Positions 1 to 7,383 of a stretch of 9,367 nucleotides of DNA are shown in pieces. The stretch covers positions 1 through 9,367 of the forward strand of contig NZ_DATCSD010000340.1 of the NCBI RefSeq assembly GCF_036568665.1, read 5' to 3'. This DNA is from Ohtaekwangia sp036568665 (GTDB lineage Bacteria; Bacteroidota; Bacteroidia; Cytophagales; Cyclobacteriaceae). The stretch's first letter is position 1. Every line of letters begins with the position of its first letter. Below the pieces are notes generated by a model. That model was not told where the DNA came from and did no database searches. It was given only the letters and a program-made list of their open reading frames with translations. A program made the position numbers and the translations under genes.

Positions 1-19
1 TGTATCCTTTACTTTCTAA
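1..19 (+). CDS. 3' end of a probable SusC-like TonB-dependent receptor (partial)
   Basis: Only the last five codons and the stop are inside the window. Reading from base 2, the frame gives V-S-F-T-F followed by TAA at 17-19. Outer-membrane beta-barrels, including SusC/RagA receptors, typically end in alternating hydrophobic residues with a C-terminal Phe, and a SusD gene is nearly always directly preceded by its susC. The SusD gene starts 27 bases further on, as expected for a susCD pair. The identification rests on this ending and on context only; the rest of the gene lies upstream of the window. Confidence 0.55.
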
Positions 20-46
20 GTCATGATCTATATAATGACAATTACT

Positions 47-1657
47 ATGAGAACCTTTACACAAAAAACATTTCGCTATATATCCTTCACTGCACTGGCT
101 GTTACGGTGCTGTCGTGCAATGACTTCCTAAAAGAGAAACCTGATTCGTTTATACAGGAAGAAGAATTTTACAATACACAGAACGATGCTGTCAGTGCCG
201 TAACCTCTATATATTATTCGCTCAACTCCGGTGGTACTTCTGTACAAACACCGTACAATACATTGTTCAATACCGGTATGGATTTCGCTGGCGATGATGA
301 AGACCCGGGACCGGGTGCCACCAATGCCGATGTTCGTTCACTATCAGTACTTGGCCATTCAGCCAGCAACCTGCGCGTTTACGAAATATGGCAACAGCAT
401 TACGCAGCCATTCGCAAAGCGAATATAGTACTGGCTAAAGTTCCGGATATCAGTTTTGATGAAACACTGAAAAATCGCCTGCTGGCAGAAGCTAAATTTC
501 TGCGTGCGCTATATTACTTCAACCTCGTGCGCCTGTATGGCGATGTGCCGCTGGTGATCGAATATAAACAAGGCGTTACTGCCGCAGACTATGCTATAGC
601 CCGCACACCTTCTACGGAAGTATATGCGCAGATAGAAAAAGACCTGCTCGAAGCAGCCGCTGTATTACCTGTATCGTATACCGCTCCGGATGTAGGGCGT
701 GCCACACTGGGTGCTGCACTGGGCCTGCTTGCCAAAGTATATTTAACCAAAGCATCCCTACCGCTCAATATCACCTCGCATTACGCAGATGCTGTGCAAA
801 CAGCCGAGTATGTACTATCGGTTGCCGATGGTGGCACCGGCACTTACAACGGTAAGCCTACTGCTACTTACAACCTGGTTAACGATTACTCGCAGGTATT
901 TTTACCAGCCTATAAAAATGGCGTGGAGCATATATTCTCTGCACAATTCAAATCGAACTCGCAAGACCAGGGCAACAACCAGAATCCACGATCTATACTT
1001 ACCAATGTACCGGGACTGACAGGTTCGTATGCCGATATGGTCCGGTTCTATAAAAATGGTAACGACAATTTCTTCAGTGTATATAAACTATATACTGCTG
1101 GCGACAAGCGCAGAGACGTTACGTTCGTACGAAAATTCAAAAGTCCCTCCAATAATAAATATTATGGACTTCCTATTACCAACCCTGCTGTAGCGGGCGA
1201 TTCTACACCGTTCTTTAACAAGACGTGGGATCCGGGGTCTACCTCTATTACCAATCAATCTGCTGCCAACGTAGCGATACTTCGTTACTCTGATATACTA
1301 CTGATTCACGCAGAGGCAGAGAATGAATTGAATGGTCCTACCACAAAAGCCTATAAATCACTGAACCGCGTTCGCGTTCGTGCAGGTCTCGCACCCCTTG
1401 TGGAAGGCTCGCTCACCAAAGATGAGTTTCGCGAAGCGGTATATCTCGACAGACGCCTTGAATTTGTATTCGAGTATCATCGCTGGTTCGATCTTATCCG
1501 CCAGAAAGATGCCAGCGGAGCTTCTACGTTCGTAACCAATCTTCATGCCGTTCAAAAATTGAATGCAGCAGATTATCACCGGTTGTACCCGATCCCGCAG
1601 TCAGAGATCGATATCAATCCGCTGATCCAGGGCCACCAGAATCCCGGATGGGAATAA
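47..1657 (+). CDS. SusD/RagB family outer-membrane nutrient-binding lipoprotein
   Basis: This is a surface lipoprotein that would cap a SusC-type TonB-dependent transporter and help bind ligand for import. The start at 47 gives a 536-residue protein with a compact lipoprotein signal: basic n-region, hydrophobic stretch, then the lipobox V-L-S-C with Cys24 as the lipidation site. In-frame ATGs at 23 and 35 would only lengthen the n-region. The N-terminal part has the helical character of the family, with blocks such as LLAEAKFLRALYYFNLVRLY. The C-terminal SusD signature is clear: ILRYSDILLIHAEAENEL (about 411-428), then RVRVRAGL, RRLEFVFEYHRWFDLIR (from residue 469) and YPIPQSEIDINP just before the terminal QNPGWE. 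The length is normal for the family. It follows the probable susC end by 27 bases and precedes an exported sulfatase by 34, which suggests one operon and a sulfated ligand. The ligand itself cannot be read from the sequence. Confidence 0.96.
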   Translation: MRTFTQKTFRYISFTALAVTVLSCNDFLKEKPDSFIQEEEFYNTQNDAVSAVTSIYYSLNSGGTSVQTPYNTLFNTGMDFAGDDEDPGPGATNADVRSLSVLGHSASNLRVYEIWQQHYAAIRKANIVLAKVPDISFDETLKNRLLAEAKFLRALYYFNLVRLYGDVPLVIEYKQGVTAADYAIARTPSTEVYAQIEKDLLEAAAVLPVSYTAPDVGRATLGAALGLLAKVYLTKASLPLNITSHYADAVQTAEYVLSVADGGTGTYNGKPTATYNLVNDYSQVFLPAYKNGVEHIFSAQFKSNSQDQGNNQNPRSILTNVPGLTGSYADMVRFYKNGNDNFFSVYKLYTAGDKRRDVTFVRKFKSPSNNKYYGLPITNPAVAGDSTPFFNKTWDPGSTSITNQSAANVAILRYSDILLIHAEAENELNGPTTKAYKSLNRVRVRAGLAPLVEGSLTKDEFREAVYLDRRLEFVFEYHRWFDLIRQKDASGASTFVTNLHAVQKLNAADYHRLYPIPQSEIDINPLIQGHQNPGWE

Positions 1658-1691
1658 AATATATACCATGTTAAAACCTTCAACAACCAAC

Positions 1692-4043
1692 ATGAAAAAA
1701 CAAACTCGCAAACGCCAGCGCACCCGCCTTGCTATACGCACGGGTGCCTATGGAATTGCTCTTGCGCTTGCTGCCGGAAGTATAAATATACTTCATGCAC
1801 AGCACGACCCGGTGCAGCCCTATAAAGGCAAAGCCGGAAGAAACCTCAACGAAACACAACAGTGGTGGCCCGAAAAAAAACAAGCTCCCAAAGATGCTCC
1901 CAACGTTGTGTGGATATTGCTGGATGACGTTGGCTTTGGTGCCATCAGTACATTTGGCGGGCTGATCAAGACTCCCAACCTGGATAGTCTTGCCAACAAC
2001 GGGCTGCGCTATACGAACTTTCACACTACGGCTATATGTTCGCCTACACGTGCTGCCTTGCTAACGGGAAGAAATTCTCACTCGGTACACATGGGTTTAT
2101 TTCCAAACACAGCGATTGGTGCACCGGGCTACGATGGCTATATGCCATTTGAGAAAGCTACGATAGCCGAGATACTTCGCGAGAATGGTTATAATACGTA
2201 TGCAGTAGGTAAATGGCATCTCACGCCTCCGTCTGATGCAACAGCACTCGGGCCATTCAACCGTTGGCCTACCGGTCGCGGATTTGATCACTACTATGGC
2301 TTTCTCAGTGGCTCAACCGATCAGTGGCATCCAACAACCTGGGAAGACACACGCAAGGTAGAACCTGCTACAGATGGTAAACATTTCAACACGCGCATTG
2401 CTGATAAAGCGATTGGATATATAGCCGAACAAAAATCGATCGACTCATCGAAACCATTCTTCCTATACTATGCTCCGGGTGCAGGTCATGCACCACACCA
2501 GGTAGCCAAAGAATGGTCGGATAAGTATAAAGGTAAATTTGATGGCGGCTGGGATAAATACCGCGAAGAAGTTCTGGCGCGACAAATTGCTTTAGGCGTT
2601 GTACCAAAAGGCACCGTATTGCCACCGCGCAATCCGGGTATAAAAGAGTGGAATACATTATCGGCTGATGAGAAGAAACTATATGCACGCTTTATGGAAG
2701 TATATGCGGGCTTTGTTTCTCAAACCGATTATGAGATCGGTCGCGTGTTGAACTTCATCAAGAAGACCGGGCAGCTTGAGAATACACTGATCTTCGTTTC
2801 TGTTGGCGACAATGGTGCGAGCAAGGAAGGTACATTTGTTGGCGTTGTTAATACCAACGATCCGTCACAAACAGAAGAGCAGCGACTGCAGCAAAATATA
2901 GCCGATATAAATCTGATCGGTACAGAAGCATCGCGCCCCAATTATCCGCTGGGCTGGGCGATGGCTGCAAACACACCGTTCAAATATTGGAAGCAGGATG
3001 CTAACTCGGAAGGAGGCACACGCAATCCGCTCATCATATTCTATCCAAAGGGTATAAAAGAGAAAGGCGGACTCCGCAATCAGTATACACACCTGATTGA
3101 TATACTTCCTACAACGGTAGAGCTAACGGGCGTGCAGGTACCAACCATTATCAACGGCTATCGCCAGGAACCGATCGAAGGAACCAGCCTCGCATTTAGT
3201 ATAAACAGTGCGCAGTCGCCATCACGGCATATCGTACAGCACTACGAGATCATGGGTTCGCGTGCTATCTATAAAGATGGCTGGAAAGCCGGCACACTTC
3301 ACAAGAAGGGTGAAGATTTCAGCCAGGATAAATGGGAGCTCTATAACCTGAATGAAGACTTCAACGAACGCTTTGATCAGGCAGAGAAGAATCCCGAAAA
3401 GCTGAAGGAGCTTCGCGACCTGTTCGACAGTGAAGCCGCCAAGTATAATATATACCCGCTGAAAGACGGAACGGAGAAACAGCTTGACTATACCATTCTA
3501 TACCAGCGCAACAAGCAAACAAAAACAGTTTTCTATCCGGAAGCTTCCGAAGTATTCGGTATATCCAGCCCGATCATTCCGTATCGCTCCTATACGATAA
3601 CAGCCGATGCCGAAGTAGGTAAGGGAAGTGAAGGTGTGCTGTTTGCTTTGGGCGGTCGCTTTGGTGGTGTGAGTCTTTTTATTAAAGACGGAAAACTGCA
3701 GGCTGCCAATAACACTGGCGCCAGGCTTACACACCTGGTGTCAAGCAAGCCTTTGCCAGCAGGTAATGTAAAAGTGAAATATATACTTACCTATAAAGAA
3801 GCCAAAGAGCCCAACGATGCAGCCGGTACGCAGGCGCTCTACATCAACGATGTAAAAGTTGCTGAAGCCCCTATTGTAAAAGCACAGGCTAACATCCGCT
3901 CGACAGACGAGATCAACGTTGGCAAAGACTATATCACACAGGTATCAGACCGTTACAAAGGTCCGTTTGCCTTTACCGGTAAAGTAAACAGCGTGATTGT
4001 GGAAAATGCCGAAGAGCAGGCACTCTCGCTCGGAAGTAAATAA
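1692..4043 (+). CDS. Exported formylglycine-dependent arylsulfatase, AtsA-like, with C-terminal beta-sandwich-like domain
   Basis: A type I sulfatase that would hydrolyse sulfate esters in the periplasm or at the cell surface. Numbered from the ATG at 1692 (783 aa), it has a strongly basic n-region, a hydrophobic core and an Ala-x-Ala-like cleavage site ending HAQ. An upstream ATG at 1668 would add eight residues. The catalytic set known from Pseudomonas arylsulfatase is complete by alignment: metal ligands D78, D79, D373 and N374; C116 in C-S-P-T-R, the cysteine-type formylglycine maturation motif; R120; K174 and H176 in GKWHL; H266 in GHAPHQ; K434. Segments such as EWSDKYKGKFDGGWDKYREE and KLYARFMEVYAGF match the long AtsA-like subfamily (I believe SulfAtlas S1_4; recalled, not searched). 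After KYNIYPL the chain continues for about 185 residues as a beta-rich domain with GVLFALGGRFGGVSLFIKDGKL, a LamG-like module seen in many of these enzymes. It is probably co-transcribed with susD. No maturation enzyme is nearby, so maturation would have to be supplied from elsewhere. Confidence 0.95.
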   Translation: MKKQTRKRQRTRLAIRTGAYGIALALAAGSINILHAQHDPVQPYKGKAGRNLNETQQWWPEKKQAPKDAPNVVWILLDDVGFGAISTFGGLIKTPNLDSLANNGLRYTNFHTTAICSPTRAALLTGRNSHSVHMGLFPNTAIGAPGYDGYMPFEKATIAEILRENGYNTYAVGKWHLTPPSDATALGPFNRWPTGRGFDHYYGFLSGSTDQWHPTTWEDTRKVEPATDGKHFNTRIADKAIGYIAEQKSIDSSKPFFLYYAPGAGHAPHQVAKEWSDKYKGKFDGGWDKYREEVLARQIALGVVPKGTVLPPRNPGIKEWNTLSADEKKLYARFMEVYAGFVSQTDYEIGRVLNFIKKTGQLENTLIFVSVGDNGASKEGTFVGVVNTNDPSQTEEQRLQQNIADINLIGTEASRPNYPLGWAMAANTPFKYWKQDANSEGGTRNPLIIFYPKGIKEKGGLRNQYTHLIDILPTTVELTGVQVPTIINGYRQEPIEGTSLAFSINSAQSPSRHIVQHYEIMGSRAIYKDGWKAGTLHKKGEDFSQDKWELYNLNEDFNERFDQAEKNPEKLKELRDLFDSEAAKYNIYPLKDGTEKQLDYTILYQRNKQTKTVFYPEASEVFGISSPIIPYRSYTITADAEVGKGSEGVLFALGGRFGGVSLFIKDGKLQAANNTGARLTHLVSSKPLPAGNVKVKYILTYKEAKEPNDAAGTQALYINDVKVAEAPIVKAQANIRSTDEINVGKDYITQVSDRYKGPFAFTGKVNSVIVENAEEQALSLGSK

Positions 4044-4056
4044 TATAATTTCAAAC

Positions 4057-4086
4057 AAAGCGAAGAAGATATACTTCTTCGCTTTT
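4057..4086 (+). terminator. Intrinsic terminator after the first sulfatase
   Basis: A perfect 12-bp inverted repeat, AAAGCGAAGAAG at 4057-4068 and CTTCTTCGCTTT at 4074-4085, flanks a 5-base loop (ATATA) and ends in a TTTT run at 4083-4086. It begins 14 bases after the stop codon of the sulfatase gene. This is the expected form of a Rho-independent terminator for the susCD-sulfatase transcript. It leaves only about 14 bases before the next small reading frame, so the next genes depend either on read-through or on a promoter overlapping this region. Confidence 0.85.
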
Positions 4087-4100
4087 CTGCTTTACACATA

Positions 4101-4235
4101 ATGTATACTGCTATGACACTTTCGGATGTAACTCTTCTACTCAAAAAAATACTGGTTGGTATAATCGTTACGCTGGTGCCCTTCTTCATTTTATTCGGAG
4201 GGCTTTGGTTAACACAAAAGCTGTTGAGTAAATAA
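4101..4235 (+). CDS. Small single-pass membrane protein, 44 aa, unknown function
   Basis: I do not recognise this gene. The frame opens at ATG 4101 (a second ATG at 4113 would give 40 residues) and ends at TAA 4233-4235. It encodes a short polar N-terminus, two lysines, one strongly hydrophobic helix at about residues 17-37 (ILVGIIVTLVPFFILFGGLW) with a central proline, and a short basic tail ending KLLSK. The hydrophobic core flanked by Lys is what a real small membrane protein looks like. The next small frame starts 26 bases later and the hydroxylase gene follows after a similar 28-base gap, giving an evenly spaced three-gene run. The helix aligns without gaps to that of the next small protein (same K, I/V-L, I and mid-helix P positions), which supports both as genes. 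There is no Shine-Dalgarno sequence, as is usual in Bacteroidota. Confidence 0.6.
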   Translation: MYTAMTLSDVTLLLKKILVGIIVTLVPFFILFGGLWLTQKLLSK

Positions 4236-4261
4236 TCACACATCAAAACGAAAACAAGATT

Positions 4262-4423
4262 ATGCAAATGGAACCACGCATTGCTAACAGGATTGTAAAA
4301 AACGTTCTGTTAAGCATTTTTATTTATGCATTGCCGGTGATTCTCATGTTGCTCACTTTCTATATCACGGGCGAACGTCCGTGGGAGAAGAAAGCTGCCA
4401 GCGAACAGGTATCCGGCAAATAA
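4262..4423 (+). CDS. Small single-pass membrane protein, 53 aa, unknown function (likely paralogue of its neighbour)
   Basis: I do not recognise this gene. ATG 4262 to TAA 4421-4423 encodes 53 residues: a polar N-terminus (MQMEPRIANR), one transmembrane helix at about residues 15-35 (VLLSIFIYALPVILMLLTFY) with a central proline, and a charged tail starting TGERPWEKK. A second ATG lies two codons in (4268). Aligned to the preceding 44-aa protein, the K, I/V-L, I, P and T positions coincide over some 26 residues with no gap, suggesting an old tandem duplication. It lies 28 bases before the hydroxylase gene and is probably co-transcribed with it. A role as an accessory subunit or assembly factor for that membrane enzyme is possible, but this rests on position only. 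Confidence 0.6.
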   Translation: MQMEPRIANRIVKNVLLSIFIYALPVILMLLTFYITGERPWEKKAASEQVSGK

Positions 4424-4451
4424 TATTATCAACCCTAAATCCAAATTTTCT

Positions 4452-5387
4452 ATGATCAAGTTCTTTGAAGCCGTTTTCCAAAACCTGAGCACATGGGGTT
4501 TACCCGTGCTGGTGTTGATACTGGGTGTTATTGAATTTTCATTGGGACTATATAAAAAACACTGGAGTAAAAATGAACGCATCCTGGATATAGTCTGCTA
4601 TACTATACCCAAGATCGTTGTGCGCCCGCTGGTAACCTACTTCGGGCTGAAGTTCTTGCCATTAGTATTACCCGATCTTAAAAGTGTGTTCGACTGGGTT
4701 CCATTCTGGTGGGGCTTCTTTATACTTTGCATTGCCGATGATCTTACACAATACTGGTATCATCGCCTGCACCACGAAGTACCCTTCCTGTGGCGCTTTC
4801 ATCGCACGCATCACTCGGCTCCCTATATGGGCATGGCCATGGCGAGCCGGCAGAATATCATCTATACTATATTCTTCTCGCAAACCTATCTTACTACCAC
4901 GCTGGTATATTTAGGCCTCGGCTACCCGGCCCTGTTTGTAAAAGGTATAAAATCCATCATCACTACACTGGCACATTCCAGTATACCGTGGGATAAACCT
5001 TTCTACGAAAAGAAATGGCTCAACCCGATCGCCTGGGTATTGGAGCGGCTCATCTCCACACCTGCTACACATCACGCACATCATGCAGATTCTAATGACG
5101 ATGGTGTAGGGCACTATAAAGGGAATTTTGGCAACATGTTCTTCCTGTGGGATATCATTTTCGGCACAGGCATCATCACCCGTAAATATCCGAGTGGCTA
5201 CGGTTTGAAACATTACCAGGAAGAAGAATGGTATGCACAATTCATGTGGCCTATTTTCAAATCGAAGAAAGAAGGCAGCGAGCTTTCTGCCAACGGGCCA
5301 ATGGTGCAGGATGATCCTATACCTGTTCCCGTAGCGGTGAGAAGCGAAGAACCTGTTATAGGAAAATCAAAGCTGGAGCTCACGTAA
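4452..5387 (+). CDS. Membrane di-iron fatty acid hydroxylase / sterol desaturase superfamily protein
   Basis: An integral-membrane oxygenase of the fatty acid hydroxylase/C-4 sterol methyl oxidase/alkylglycerol monooxygenase superfamily, which inserts oxygen or desaturates lipid-like substrates using a histidine-bound di-iron site. At 311 aa it has hydrophobic segments near residues 16-34, 55-75, 84-98 and 136-175. The three histidine boxes are intact: H104-R-L-H-H108, H117-R-T-H-H121 and H207-H-A-H-H211, with extra conserved-type histidines at H175 and H221 (GHYKGNFG). The segment PFLWRFHRTHHSAPYM is typical of the family. The C-terminal 40 residues are hydrophilic and proline-rich, probably a cytoplasmic tail. 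The ATG at 4452 is the first in the frame and allows a complete N-terminal helix. It stands between two small membrane proteins and a sulfatase, which hints at a lipid, sterol or alkyl substrate in this locus. The actual substrate cannot be inferred from the sequence. Confidence 0.92.
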   Translation: MIKFFEAVFQNLSTWGLPVLVLILGVIEFSLGLYKKHWSKNERILDIVCYTIPKIVVRPLVTYFGLKFLPLVLPDLKSVFDWVPFWWGFFILCIADDLTQYWYHRLHHEVPFLWRFHRTHHSAPYMGMAMASRQNIIYTIFFSQTYLTTTLVYLGLGYPALFVKGIKSIITTLAHSSIPWDKPFYEKKWLNPIAWVLERLISTPATHHAHHADSNDDGVGHYKGNFGNMFFLWDIIFGTGIITRKYPSGYGLKHYQEEEWYAQFMWPIFKSKKEGSELSANGPMVQDDPIPVPVAVRSEEPVIGKSKLELT

Positions 5388-5398
5388 CTATATATAGT
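5387..5398. other. 12-bp AT-rich palindrome directly after the hydroxylase gene
   Basis: ACTATATATAGT is a perfect palindrome beginning on the last base of the hydroxylase stop codon, 31 bases before the second sulfatase start. It could be an operator-like site, a weak RNA hairpin or simply a result of the very high TATA frequency here. There is no T run after it, so it is not a convincing terminator. Confidence 0.3.
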
Positions 5399-5429
5399 CA
5401 TTATCCCGGAATATATACCCTCTTATACC

Positions 5430-7304
5430 ATGAATATATTTTCAAATTCCATACAGAAACTCACGATAGCCTCAACCGTTGTGTTGCTCGGTACACTAAC
5501 CGGATATAGTCAAACAACAGAGTGGAAAGGCAAGGTGAGTAAATCGGCAAAAGACTCGCAGCCCTATCGCGTGGAGTATCTGAAGAAATCACCGGCCGGT
5601 GCGCCCAATATACTCCTCATTCTGCTCGATGATGTCGGTTACGGTGCTACAAGTTCTTTTGGCGGACTTATCCATACTCCTAACCTCGATACGCTCGCCA
5701 ACCAGGGACTGAGGTATACTAATTTTCATACGGCCGGTATATGCTCGCCTACGCGTGCTGCCTTGCTCACCGGCAGAAACCACCATTCAGTAGGCATGGG
5801 GTTGTTTCCCCATTATTATCTCTCGGCCGATTATCCCGGGTATAACGGACATATACAACCGGAGAAAGGCACTATAGCAGAAGTGCTGCGCGAGAACGGT
5901 TATAGTACCTATCAATTAGGGAAATGGCATCTTACACCCGATGATGAAAGTACAGACCTTGGTCCGTTTGAACGCTGGCCTTCGGGTAAAGGGTTTGATC
6001 ATAACTTCGGATTTCTCGGTGGCGCTACCGATCAATATAAACCTGACCTGGTTGAAGACAATCAACATATAAAACCGGATGGCCGACATCTCAACGCATT
6101 GCTTACCGATAAAGCGATCAGCTATATCAGCAAACAAAAAAGTATAGCACCGGATAAGCCGTTCTTTTTATACTATGCTACCGGTGCGGGACACGCACCT
6201 CACCAGGTAGACCGCGAGTGGTCTGACAAATACAAAGGTAAATTTGATGAAGGATGGGATATATACCGCGAGAAAGTATTTGCCAACCAGAAGAAACTCG
6301 GAGTAATACCTGCCAACGCACAGTTGCCACCGCGCAATGCTTACCTGAAAGCATGGAAAGATCTGCCGGCTGAAGAGAAGAAACTATATGCGCGCTTTAT
6401 GGAAGTATATGCGGGCTTCCTGGAATATACCGACTTTGAAATCGGTCGCCTGCTCAAGCACCTGAAGACAAACGGACAACTGGAGAACACTGCTGTGTTT
6501 GTAATTATAGGTGATAACGGTGGCAGCAAGGAAGGACTTGAATACGGTGTTACCACCAAGTCGATACGTTTTGGTATGGATAATATTACACGCGAAGAGT
6601 ACCGTAAGTTTATGCTGACAGAGTATGACAAGATTGGTACTAAAGATGTAGCTACGGTAGCCAACTATCCGTTGGGTTGGGCACAGGCAACCAACACACC
6701 ATTCAAATTCTGGAAGAGCGATGCGAACGCAGAAGGCGCTACACACAATCCGCTGATTGTATACTATCCGAAAGGTATAGCAGAGAAAGGCGGCATTCGC
6801 AATCAGTATGCACACCTGGTTGATCTCTTCCCAACCATTACAGAGTTAACTGGTGCAAGACAACCCGAAACTATAAAAGGTATCAAGCAAGATCCCTTGC
6901 ATGGCACCAGTATAGTATATACGCTTGGCGATAAGTCGGCACCATCACGTCACACACAACAATACTATTGCATATTCGGTAATCGCGCGATCTATAAAGA
7001 TGGCTGGAAAGCGGGAGCTGCGCACCGACCGAACTCGCTCGATCTGTTCACCTATGCGGATGAACCCAAGACAACACTCGAGAACAATCCGGATACAGAA
7101 GTGTGGGAGCTCTATAATCTCAACGAAGATTTTAACGAGCGCAATAACCTCGCACAAAAATATCCTGATAAGCTCAATGAATTAAAAGCCCTGTTCGATG
7201 CAGAAGCCGCAAAGTATAATATATACCCGCTCATCGATATAGAACATGCCGTAAGCCGCTATAAAGAATTACAGCTGCGCTTACAGCAACAAGCCAAGAA
7301 ATAA
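5430..7304 (+). CDS. Exported formylglycine-dependent arylsulfatase, AtsA-like, without the C-terminal accessory domain
   Basis: A second type I sulfatase, 624 aa, paralogous to the one at 1692-4043. A cleavable signal peptide is visible (basic SIQK, hydrophobic LTIASTVVLLGTLTG, cleavage near YSQ-TT). The catalytic set is complete by alignment: D67 and D68, C105 in C-S-P-T-R, R109, K165 and H167 in GKWHL, H255 in GHAPHQ, D362 and N363, K429. Shared blocks with the paralogue include KLYARFMEVYAGF, NQYAHLVDLFPTITELTG and WELYNLNEDFNER, and some stretches are nearly identical in DNA. Differences: it stops soon after KYNIYPL, so the roughly 185-residue C-terminal domain is missing. The loop after DNGGSKEG is unrelated in sequence, there is an insert at about residues 534-556, and the motif G-G-T-R-N reads G-A-T-H-N (H439). 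These changes suggest a different substrate. It follows the hydroxylase gene by 42 bases and ends at a hairpin, so it is probably the last gene of that unit. Confidence 0.95.
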   Translation: MNIFSNSIQKLTIASTVVLLGTLTGYSQTTEWKGKVSKSAKDSQPYRVEYLKKSPAGAPNILLILLDDVGYGATSSFGGLIHTPNLDTLANQGLRYTNFHTAGICSPTRAALLTGRNHHSVGMGLFPHYYLSADYPGYNGHIQPEKGTIAEVLRENGYSTYQLGKWHLTPDDESTDLGPFERWPSGKGFDHNFGFLGGATDQYKPDLVEDNQHIKPDGRHLNALLTDKAISYISKQKSIAPDKPFFLYYATGAGHAPHQVDREWSDKYKGKFDEGWDIYREKVFANQKKLGVIPANAQLPPRNAYLKAWKDLPAEEKKLYARFMEVYAGFLEYTDFEIGRLLKHLKTNGQLENTAVFVIIGDNGGSKEGLEYGVTTKSIRFGMDNITREEYRKFMLTEYDKIGTKDVATVANYPLGWAQATNTPFKFWKSDANAEGATHNPLIVYYPKGIAEKGGIRNQYAHLVDLFPTITELTGARQPETIKGIKQDPLHGTSIVYTLGDKSAPSRHTQQYYCIFGNRAIYKDGWKAGAAHRPNSLDLFTYADEPKTTLENNPDTEVWELYNLNEDFNERNNLAQKYPDKLNELKALFDAEAAKYNIYPLIDIEHAVSRYKELQLRLQQQAKK

Positions 7305-7306
7305 AG

Positions 7307-7343
7307 TAACAAACGCCACAGCTCCTCTCCTGTGGCTTTGTTA
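7307..7343 (+). terminator. Hairpin terminator after the second sulfatase
   Basis: TAACAAA-c-GCCACAG (7307-7321) pairs with CTGTGGC-TTTGTTA (7330-7343) around the loop CTCCTCTC, giving 14 base pairs with one bulged C. It starts three bases after the stop codon. The 3' arm ends T-rich (CTTTGTTA), but there is no clean T run beyond it, so it may act as a terminator or as a 3'-end stabilising hairpin. Because its outer arms are A-rich and T-rich it could also work on the opposite strand, though no gene converges on it. Confidence 0.75.
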
Positions 7344-7383
7344 GTTGAAAGTTGAAAGTGGAAAGTGGAAAGCGAAAGTAAAA
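7344..7383. repeat. Degenerate 7-bp tandem repeat, consensus GTKGAAA
   Basis: Units in order: GTTGAAA, GTTGAAA, GTGGAAA, GTGGAAA, then the shortened GCGAAA and GTAAAA. The first copy abuts the last base of the upstream hairpin. It is non-coding spacer between two transcription units. From memory, similar GTTGAAAGTGGAAAG strings are scattered between genes in many Bacteroidota genomes, so this is likely one member of a dispersed intergenic repeat family. Confidence 0.75.

Noticed and set aside
1692..1800. Basic N-terminus of the first sulfatase considered as a Tat signal
   Set aside because: There are many Arg and Lys residues but no consecutive twin-arginine motif in the right context, so a Sec signal is more likely.
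4057..4086. Hairpin considered as a riboswitch or small RNA
   Set aside because: A simple perfect stem with a 5-base loop and T run right after a stop codon is fully explained as an intrinsic terminator.
3953..4267. Minus-strand open frame of 104 codons across the end of the first sulfatase and the first small membrane protein
   Set aside because: It crosses the terminator hairpin and is antisense to the sulfatase C-terminus. The + strand small frame has a far better transmembrane profile and a matching neighbour.
4310..4582. Minus-strand open frame of 90 codons over the second small membrane protein
   Set aside because: It overlaps the start of the hydroxylase gene in antisense and has no start context or domain of its own.
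6384..6815. Minus-strand open frame of 143 codons inside the second sulfatase
   Set aside because: It is opposite conserved sulfatase motifs, and its translation has no coherent domain. A similar shadow occurs at the equivalent place in the first sulfatase (2865-3092), reflecting paralogous DNA rather than a gene.
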